From: Flavobacterium ammonificans
Lineage (GTDB): Bacteria; Bacteroidota; Bacteroidia; Flavobacteriales; Flavobacteriaceae
Assembly (NCBI RefSeq): GCF_020886115.1
Contig: NZ_AP025185.1
Coordinates: forward strand, 682,001-746,000
Reading direction: 5' to 3'
DNA length: 64,000 bases
Shown here: piece after piece, positions 51,406 through 57,270 of the stretch
Layout: the number at the start of each line of letters is the position of its first letter
How positions within the stretch are numbered: position 1 is the stretch's first letter
The notes under the pieces: model-generated
Database searches by the model: none
Seen by the model: only the letters and a program-made list of their open reading frames with translations
What the model was told of the DNA's origin: nothing
Translations under genes and position numbers: made by a program

Positions 51406-51902
51406 TACTGTCTTTTAATTTCGTCAAATATTGTTGCTAATGACTGTTTCATTTTATGACCTTTTCTAATAATATGCGGATTCACTATGTACACTTTCCC
51501 TAATCTTTTGTTCTCCTTCATTATGCCATGGTATATCGCTCCAATCTTTTCTAAGCTCTTTAATTTGAGTTTGACTGATTGTTGTGATGTACCAATCATT
51601 TTAGCGATGCTGTCTGCTGTATGGGGCTTATCATCATTTATCATGCAAATGTTACTACCTATCATTAAGTTGTTTGAAACTGTTACTAATAACGCTAATT
51701 CAACCTGTGTTATGCCATTAGCTAGCAATGTAAATAGTTGGTCTGTGTCAAGGTAAACATATGCCTTGCTACTAATGCTGATGTCATTTGTACTTTTTCT
51801 TTCTATCAAGCCCGCATAGCTAACATCTATTATTTCGCCAGTCTCATGGTCAACAATTTCTTTCGCTTTTGTGTCTTTGTATCTTTGTTTTACAGTTCCC
51901 AT
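51402..51902 (-). CDS. winged-helix protein, RepL-like plasmid replication/regulator family
   Basis: A 166-residue protein opening MGTVKQRYKDTKAKEIVDHETGEIIDV, which resembles the start of RepL-type replication proteins (a basic RY region followed by DxETGEI). The middle is a winged helix: KPHTADSIAKMIGTSQQSVKLKLKSLEKIGAIYHG, then VYIVNPHIIRKG. It could initiate replication of an excised circle or act as a repressor; the sequence does not decide. It has a full promoter on its own strand (51922-51952). Its stop overlaps the integrase stop region by 4 bases, convergently. Confidence 0.6.
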   Translation of the reverse strand: MGTVKQRYKDTKAKEIVDHETGEIIDVSYAGLIERKSTNDISISSKAYVYLDTDQLFTLLANGITQVELALLVTVSNNLMIGSNICMINDDKPHTADSIAKMIGTSQQSVKLKLKSLEKIGAIYHGIMKENKRLGKVYIVNPHIIRKGHKMKQSLATIFDEIKRQY

Positions 51903-51921
51903 AGTTTAATTATTTAGTTTA

Positions 51922-51952
51922 CAAAGATATAAATATTGTTGATTTTAAGCAA
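51922..51952 (-). promoter_or_regulatory. promoter of the RepL-like gene
   Basis: On the minus strand TTG (51950-51952), 20-bp spacer, TATCTTTG (51922-51929): a full-consensus promoter 20 bp upstream of the ATG at 51902. Confidence 0.75.
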
Positions 51953-52051
51953 TTTTTTGAATAATTTTTATAAAAAATAAACACTAACTAATTGAATATC
52001 AAATATAATTATATTATTCTTTTAAATAATATAACATTTCACTTTAAAACA

Positions 52052-52338
52052 TCAATAAATCCACCTTGGATATATGAGCAAGAGCCTGATATTCTCTAGT
52101 ACAAGAAACATTGATGTCAGTTCTTTTACAGCTGTATTCACACCTCCTGTAGGAAGACTATTTTTAAGCAGAAACTTGTTATAAGCTTCCAATAGAATTA
52201 ATATAGCATTGATGCACATTCATCACGAGAAATGTTAGTTATAGCAGATTTGTAACGAGAAAGATTATTTCGCATGTTCAGAACAGTCTTAGCACCAAAT
52301 TCCAAACACCAATCCAAGTAATCAACTTGGAATACTTA
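52052..52338 (-). pseudogene. frameshifted remnant of an unidentified gene
   Basis: On the minus strand two open stretches in different frames read as protein: first VFQVDYLDWCLEFGAKTVLN... to ...SRDECASMLY then a stop, and, shifted, LLEAYNKFLLKNSLPTGGVN to ...LLLIYPRWIY then a stop. No ATG opens the first part and a frame change joins the two. The composition looks coding, but I recognise no family. The other ~240 bp of the 526-bp gap (51903-52428) are AT-rich, with only the two promoters. Confidence 0.45.
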
Positions 52339-52386
52339 CACTATATACAATAATTAGAGCTTTCTTTCCATGAGATAAAATATTCT

Positions 52387-52394
52387 TATGTTTG
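52387..52394 (+). promoter_or_regulatory. -7 element for the HNH-HIT pair
   Basis: TATGTTTG fits TAnnTTTG, 34 bp upstream of the ATG at 52429. No TTG at -33 spacing is visible. Confidence 0.45.
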
Positions 52395-52428
52395 TATGGA
52401 CGTAACACAAAACATTATATAGTATCTA

Positions 52429-53433
52429 ATGGATAAATTCGAAGATGCAGACTACTGGAAAGGGATAGTTCTTTATGGTTTAAATCAAGCCACTTACAAG
52501 ATTGCTCTTGGTAAAACTATTCTAGAACTTGCTTCTGAAGGTAAAGAGACTATAGAATGGCATCAGCTATCCAAAGTTTATTTGGACACGTATATTGAGA
52601 GGCTTAAATCTAGTGATAATCCACAGCAAAGTAATCCCTCGAGAAGAACAAAGATGGAAAGAATTGTTGACTTACTAAAAAAAGAATTAATTGATTATAA
52701 TGGCGCAGTTAATTTAGTGGCAACAGAAGCTTTCAATGATGTTATTCCAAGGTTTCAAACGATTGGAACTGATAAAGATATTGTTGGGGAGAAGTTCTAC
52801 CACTTTGATTTTGGAAAAAAGCTCTATTTACATGATGCTACTTTCCAAATAAATGAAACATTGAAACAAGAGCTCGCAGATGAGCTTGATGCTAGATGGA
52901 GTTTATTAGAAGGGGCTTTCTCTTTAGCACATGGTGACTTTAAGTTGTCCAATGATGTCAGAGATGTTTATCTAGAGAATAGCTACATGCGTACAAATAT
53001 AACTTCCAACATTCCGTTCTTACAAGGTTACCAAGGAAATATATGCTTCTATTGCGGAGAAAAAATTGGAGATAAAGACATTCATGTAGATCATGTATTA
53101 CCAAGACAATTCATCCAACATGATGAAATATGGAATCTTGTGTTGAGTCATAGCATCTGCAACATGAACAAAAATGACTCATTAATAGGTAAGCACTACT
53201 TTGAGAAGCTAGTAGCACGTAATGAGAACATCATGGGAAGTAATCATCCATGGAAAAAGAAAATTGCTAACGCTCTTGGAGACACTTCTGTAAAGAGGAA
53301 TAAATCAATGCTATATCATTATGAGAACGCAAAGATTGTCCTTAAGAACAATTACTGGGAGAACTCTCCACATTATAACAGAGAAACAGATCCCTTTTTT
53401 AAAAGACTAATAACCAAACTAAATAATCGATGA
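52429..53433 (+). CDS. HNH endonuclease domain protein
   Basis: A 334-residue protein. The N-terminal ~200 residues are helical and contain YWKGIVLYGLNQATYKIALGKTILELA and a middle region with KMERIVDLLKKELIDYNGAV; I do not recognise that domain. Then comes an HNH nuclease fold: zinc-type C206-x2-C209 in CFYCGEK, the catalytic H219-V-D221-H222-VLP, N236 in WNLVLSH and C244-N245. The gene overlaps the following HIT gene by 4 bases (ATGA), so the two products are made together. Its place in an integrase island suggests an accessory, possibly defensive, nuclease; this is inference. Confidence 0.85.
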   Translation: MDKFEDADYWKGIVLYGLNQATYKIALGKTILELASEGKETIEWHQLSKVYLDTYIERLKSSDNPQQSNPSRRTKMERIVDLLKKELIDYNGAVNLVATEAFNDVIPRFQTIGTDKDIVGEKFYHFDFGKKLYLHDATFQINETLKQELADELDARWSLLEGAFSLAHGDFKLSNDVRDVYLENSYMRTNITSNIPFLQGYQGNICFYCGEKIGDKDIHVDHVLPRQFIQHDEIWNLVLSHSICNMNKNDSLIGKHYFEKLVARNENIMGSNHPWKKKIANALGDTSVKRNKSMLYHYENAKIVLKNNYWENSPHYNRETDPFFKRLITKLNNR

Positions 53434-53795
53434 GCGTCTTTCAACAGATAGAACCAAAACATTACGTTTTTGAAACAAATTATTTCTTCGCAATCTATGA
53501 TAGGTTTCCTGTTTCATTAGGACATCTTTTAATCATTTCTAAGGATTTAAAAAAAGATTACTTTAGTTTAGATGAAAAAGAAAAAAACGATCTAAATACA
53601 GCTATTGAAAGCGGTAAAGGGGAGATTGAAAAACAATTTTCTCCTTCAGGGTACAACATTGGAATGAATTGTGGTGAAGATGCTGGGCAAACTGTAATGC
53701 ACTTTCATTGTCACATTATTCCAAGATACAAAGGCGATACGAAAAACCCTAGAGGAGGCATAAGACATTGTATTCAAGGCAAAGGTTATTATTAA
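53430..53795 (+). CDS. HIT family protein
   Basis: A 121-residue histidine-triad protein. The active-site triad is H91-F-H93-C-H95 in MHFHCHIIPRYKGD, preceded by GMNCGEDAGQTV and followed by NPRGGIRHCIQGKGYY, the signature of the Ap4A-hydrolase-like HIT branch. Such enzymes hydrolyse or transfer nucleotide phosphates (NMP-X). It is translated by coupling from the HNH gene. A nucleotide-handling enzyme with a nuclease in an island resembles toxin/defence pairings, but no function has been shown here. Confidence 0.9.
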   Translation: MSVFQQIEPKHYVFETNYFFAIYDRFPVSLGHLLIISKDLKKDYFSLDEKEKNDLNTAIESGKGEIEKQFSPSGYNIGMNCGEDAGQTVMHFHCHIIPRYKGDTKNPRGGIRHCIQGKGYY

Positions 53796-53902
53796 CTACT
53801 TAATTTCTAAATTATCAGCTGTATTATTTACTGTTTATATGAAAGAGTGGAGACCTCCCAATCAATACCCCTAGAGTTGATTTCAAACCGATAGCACCCC
53901 CG

Positions 53903-54151
53903 TTATTGCTTGTTTAAGAAAACAAATAAATCGTTTGGAGTAACATCAAGAGATTTAATGATTTTAAGCATCGTGCTAATCTTCATCTCTTGTTTACCTT
54001 TAATGTACTTCCTAAGGTTCTCAACATCCAAATCAGCATCATGAGCAACTTCTCTGGTCTTTAGCCCCTTCTCCTTTATAATCTCCTCTATACGCTTCCC
54101 TAAAGAAATAATATCAGCACTCAAATCGTTCTTTCTAACTCTTTTTTCCAT
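53903..54151 (-). CDS. XRE family transcriptional regulator
   Basis: An 82-residue DNA-binding protein: a short charged N terminus, then a helix-turn-helix domain (about 16-75) with IIKEKGLKTREVAHDADLDVENLRKYIKGKQEMKISTMLKIIKSLDVTPNDLFVFL, the Cro/C1-type pattern. It is convergent with the HNH-HIT pair and divergent from the secreted-protein genes. An 18-bp perfect palindrome at 54252-54269 in the divergent spacer is a plausible operator. Confidence 0.87.
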   Translation of the reverse strand: MEKRVRKNDLSADIISLGKRIEEIIKEKGLKTREVAHDADLDVENLRKYIKGKQEMKISTMLKIIKSLDVTPNDLFVFLNKQ

Positions 54152-54202
54152 AGTTGAAAATTAGCGGTAGAAGATTTAAAACAAGTGATTGTATTCAATC
54201 GG

Positions 54203-54231
54203 TTGTTTGTAACTTAATTTTTATATTTTTG
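54203..54231 (+). promoter_or_regulatory. promoter of the secreted-protein operon
   Basis: TTG (54203-54205), 18-bp spacer, TATTTTTG (54224-54231), then GCATC. Transcription would start near 54238, about 90 bp before the ATG at 54328; the leader contains the palindrome at 54252-54269. Confidence 0.68.
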
Positions 54232-54251
54232 CATCTGAAATAAAATATAAT

Positions 54252-54269
54252 ATCACTAAATTTAGTGAT
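54252..54269. promoter_or_regulatory. 18-bp perfect palindrome, candidate operator
   Basis: ATCACTAAATTTAGTGAT is identical to its reverse complement. It lies just downstream of the predicted start of transcription of the secreted-protein operon and 100 bp from the start of the divergent XRE regulator. The regulator-operator link is inference from position. Confidence 0.55.
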
Positions 54270-54327
54270 GTAGTATTGCACATAAAATAGTTATAATTGT
54301 AGATTAATAATTTTTAAACAACCCCAC

Positions 54328-55020
54328 ATGAAATCATTTTTATTTACACTAATTACTTTATTAGTATTTGGTAATGTACATTCACAAGATCTTGTAATTA
54401 AAAAGACAGGAGAAGAATTAAAAGTTAAGATCACTGAGATTAGTGATACACAATTAAAATATGAAAAACCAGGGCTTACTGTAGCCTTTACAATTCCATT
54501 AGCAGATGTTTTAATGGTAACTTTCAAAAACGGAGAAAAGTTTATCCCTCAAGTTTCTGAAAAATCAGCTGCTAAAAGTAATAAGGCTAAAATCAGTGCA
54601 GGAACACCAATAATATTAATTGCTAATGAAACATTATCATCTAAGACTACTAAGGTAGGTACTACATTCCAAATGGGTGTTAAAGATGATATTTTTGGTG
54701 ATGATGGTAAAACTGTAGTAGCTACAGCTGGAAGTCAAGTAATTGCAACTATTACTAAGTCTGAGAAGAATGGTGCTCTTGGTAAAAAAGGATCGATTTC
54801 ATTTAGTGTAGATTATATTAAAGCTGTTGATGGACAGAGAATTCCAGTTAATTTAAATGTAAATGATGAAGGTAAATCTAGAGGAGCTGGTGTTGTAGTT
54901 GCAGCAGCTTTAGTTGCAGCACCATTGTTACTTCTTAAAGGTCAGGCAGCAACAATTCAAGCTGGGACTCAATATAAAGCATACACATCTACTGATAGAG
55001 AGATTGAAATAAATAAGTAA
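54328..55020 (+). CDS. secreted protein of unknown function (island)
   Basis: A 230-residue exported protein with signal peptide MKSFLFTLITLLVFGNVHSQ. The first mature part, DLVIKKTGEELKVKITEISDTQLKYEKP, is a small beta domain frequent in Bacteroidota secreted proteins. The middle has GTPIILIANETLSSKTTKVGTTF and a beta-rich segment. A glycine/alanine/valine hydrophobic stretch (GAGVVVAAALVAAPLLLL, ~188-205) near the C terminus may insert into a membrane. No characterised family recognised. It opens a three-gene run of small secreted proteins within the island. Confidence 0.75.
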   Translation: MKSFLFTLITLLVFGNVHSQDLVIKKTGEELKVKITEISDTQLKYEKPGLTVAFTIPLADVLMVTFKNGEKFIPQVSEKSAAKSNKAKISAGTPIILIANETLSSKTTKVGTTFQMGVKDDIFGDDGKTVVATAGSQVIATITKSEKNGALGKKGSISFSVDYIKAVDGQRIPVNLNVNDEGKSRGAGVVVAAALVAAPLLLLKGQAATIQAGTQYKAYTSTDREIEINK

Positions 55021-55046
55021 TTTTAGAAATTTTAAATCCAGTAATA

Positions 55047-55466
55047 ATGAGAAGATTTTTATTTGCTGCAATTGCATTGTTAAGTATTATTACAGTTCAA
55101 GCACAATCAAATTATAATATTGATATAACTTGGGATGCGTACTACAAACTTCATCCTTCTGGAATTGAAAGTAATTTTGAATCATCAGATTTTGTAGATG
55201 TAATTGAGAGAGTAAATTTCATCCCTGTTAAAAAGGAACTAAATGGAAATCAACAACTACTTAAAAGAGTACTGTTAATGTTTAGTCCAGCTGACTTAAA
55301 ACAAATGCAGATAACTGGAAACTATTACAGTAGAACCACTAAGCACGACGATTATTTTCGACTTTATAATATGGTTTACAAACCAATTAGTAAAGATGAA
55401 TGGAACAAATTATGCCCATACCTTATACCAATTATGGATCTTGATGGAACTATAAATTTAAGATAA
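55047..55466 (+). CDS. small secreted protein of unknown function (island)
   Basis: A 139-residue protein with signal peptide MRRFLFAAIALLSIITVQAQ. The mature part (NIDITWDAYYKLHPSGIESNF, QQLLKRVLLMFSPADLKQMQ, YRLYN-like YFRLYNMVYKPISKDEWNKL) matches no family I know. It starts 26 bp after the previous gene and belongs to the same transcript. Confidence 0.65.
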   Translation: MRRFLFAAIALLSIITVQAQSNYNIDITWDAYYKLHPSGIESNFESSDFVDVIERVNFIPVKKELNGNQQLLKRVLLMFSPADLKQMQITGNYYSRTTKHDDYFRLYNMVYKPISKDEWNKLCPYLIPIMDLDGTINLR

Positions 55467-55483
55467 TTCAAAAAGCATACCTA

Positions 55484-55885
55484 ATGAAAAAAAACATTTC
55501 TCTTTTATTAATTCTCTTTTCAACATTTGGATATTGTCAATTTAGGCCATACGTTCCCCAAAACCCTGTAAATGCGATGAGTTCGGTTGGAATGTACAAG
55601 CAAAGAATTTATGATGAAAGAAAAGATTGGATACAATCACGAATAAATGGATTGATTAACGCAATAGATGAAAATGTTAATGAGGATAATTTTCCAAGTT
55701 TGAGGATTTTAGAAACAAGGGAATGGCTAAAAAAGGAATTAATTAAATATTCAAACTCTTATAATCTTAGAAGCAGTGATTTTGCAGATAATTATCAATT
55801 CCAAAATATTGTTGATAATTTTAACAGGATTCAAGGTAATATTACTAAAAGCTATCAGTATTTAGTAGATCATGAAAAAGAATAA
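55484..55885 (+). CDS. small secreted protein of unknown function (island)
   Basis: A 133-residue protein with signal peptide MKKNISLLLILFSTFGYCQ. The mature part is mostly helical (VGMYKQRIYDERKDWIQSRINGLINAID, LRILETREWLKKELIKYSNSY). No family recognised. It is 17 bp after the preceding gene and ends the three-gene set; the non-coding, GC-richer stretch begins after it. Confidence 0.65.
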   Translation: MKKNISLLLILFSTFGYCQFRPYVPQNPVNAMSSVGMYKQRIYDERKDWIQSRINGLINAIDENVNEDNFPSLRILETREWLKKELIKYSNSYNLRSSDFADNYQFQNIVDNFNRIQGNITKSYQYLVDHEKE

Positions 55886-56722
55886 CTTCAACTTCAAAGT
55901 AAAACATTATGCTTTAACTCTTGATCATAACTTTACTCGCAATCAAGCGGTCTCTCTCCAATCGTTTGCTTTGTTGCGTTGGGCTGTTCCAGTCGCTTTA
56001 AGAAGCTCCGTTTCACAGACCACTTGAAACCAAAACCAAGGGCAGTTATGAAAAATAACAGCCCTTTTTTGCTTTCTGCGCTCCCAATCTTCACACGCGC
56101 ACTCATTGCGTTCGTAAGAGCTACTTAATCCAACATACAGCTTCATTTCGCTTCTCTGCATTCAGCAGTATTGTTGTCTTTCGCTCTATGATAATTTGGT
56201 GGTTGCGCTTTCTCTCAGCTATCAAGGTTAGCTCACTTCGTTTGCTATTAATCAAGGAACGCTTCGTTGTGGTTAATTTATTCCTTGCCGTTACACGCTA
56301 CTATCCCTACATTCCATTTCGCTAAAGCTGCATTTCATTCTCGGTCTAGTGTAGCTTGTTCGATTGCCACAACACCAACCGTCGCTCCTCAAAATTTATT
56401 TCGTTGCTCTACATAAATTTCTGCGGTGCTCAGGGGTGTTATTCTCGTTTAGTAGTAATAAGTCATCAAGATAAAATCCAGCAAATGTAGAGTCCATTCT
56501 TCACTACCAGTCGGAATTCTTCCTCCATTCTCGTTCATCATTACCTCTATAGAGGCGCTTTCTTTTTTCTTTTTTTCTTTTGGAAAAGAGATGTTGGGAT
56601 AGTGGTTGCATCAAATCGAAAAGTTTTGATACATTTGTCTCACACAGATCAAATAAATAATCAACAGGTTTTTGTTTGCACACTGTTTGCACATAACGAG
56701 AGTTCTGCTTTAAAAGAGACTT
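55886..56722. other. GC-richer non-coding stretch with hairpins at the island right end
   Basis: 837 bp without a supported gene, clearly richer in G+C between about 55940 and 56450 than the surrounding DNA, the reverse of normal intergenic sequence here. It shows AAATTTAT/ATAAATTT (56392-56399 with 56413-56420), CAAGGAA/TTCCTTG (56253-56259 with 56281-56287), a terminator-like GGGCAGTTAT/ATAACAGCCC-TTTTTT (56040-56068), and recurrent TTTCGCT / TTCGTTGC / GCTTCGTT words. A 72-residue antisense ORF here is cysteine- and tryptophan-rich without domain pattern. It may encode a structured RNA or recombination/transfer site. Confidence 0.45.
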
Positions 56723-56798
56723 TCCTCCTTAGCTCAGCTGGTTAGAGCATCTGACTGTTAATCAGAGGGTCCTTGGTTCGAGCCCAAGAGGGGGAGCA
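56719..56798 (+). repeat. 80-bp direct repeat at the island right end (candidate att site)
   Basis: Second copy of the tRNA-Asn-containing repeat (see 50013-50092), 6706 bp away, same orientation, one mismatch. Together they bound the island. Confidence 0.7.
56723..56796 (+). tRNA. tRNA-Asn (GTT), second copy, island right end
   Basis: A complete 74-base tRNA identical to the copy at 50017-50090 except for one D-loop base (GCTCAGCTGG). All arms are intact, anticodon GTT. Upstream, TGTTTGCAC (near 56687) followed by GCTTTAAAAG-AGACTTTCC partly resembles the strong promoter context of the first copy (TTTGCACCGCTTTAAAAG), but the TA of the -7 word is missing, so expression may be weaker. A terminator follows at 56803-56834. 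Confidence 0.95.
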
Positions 56799-56802
56799 GG
56801 TT

Positions 56803-56840
56803 AAAAGCCTCAGCTATTACTAGCTGGGGCTTTTCCTTTT
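56803..56840 (+). terminator. terminator after the second tRNA-Asn
   Basis: Stem AAAAGCCTCAGCTA/TAGCTGGGGCTTTT (one mismatch) with loop TTAC, then CCTTTTT. Probably the original chromosomal terminator of this locus. The following 430 bp up to the regulator gene are AT-rich; I see only the -7 word at 57227-57234 and no gene. Confidence 0.85.
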
Positions 56841-57226
56841 TACAGATATTTTTTTATCCAACCATTTATCCAACACCCTTTGTTTTAGTAGGTATAAAAA
56901 CCTAAAAAAGTTGAAACTATTTCTAATTTTTCATACCCCGGTGGTCAAAAAAGAAGCCGTTTTTCTTTTCGAGAAGTATGGTAAAACCGGTATATAACAT
57001 AAAGAGTTTATATATTTAACATCTTTATATTTAATGAGGGTTCTAATTATATTTTACGAAGTATTAAATTCATTGGCCGAGACAACTTATCATAAATCCA
57101 CTTAAGGGAATACTTACATTAAATATATTCAAATAGGGAAAAAATAAAATTTCAAACACAATTCAAATTTATAGTTATAAAATATTTTTTAAATCGATTT
57201 AATATCAGCTAGTTATTTTTAAATTA

Positions 57227-57234
57227 TATATTTG
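57227..57234 (+). promoter_or_regulatory. -7 element for the hybrid regulator gene
   Basis: TATATTTG fits TAnnTTTG. A start of transcription near 57241 supports the ATG at 57271 over the TTG at 57232, which lies inside the element. Confidence 0.5.
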
Positions 57235-57270
57235 AAATTAAAAATGGAATTTATTGCATATTCACAAAAA

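Noticed and set aside
55943..56161. 72-residue minus-strand ORF in the GC-richer region
   Set aside because: Trp/Cys-rich peptide without domain pattern, overlapping a terminator-like hairpin; more likely non-coding sequence.
56837..57226. Possible gene remnant after the second tRNA-Asn
   Set aside because: Short readable words appear, but all frames are broken and no family can be recognised.
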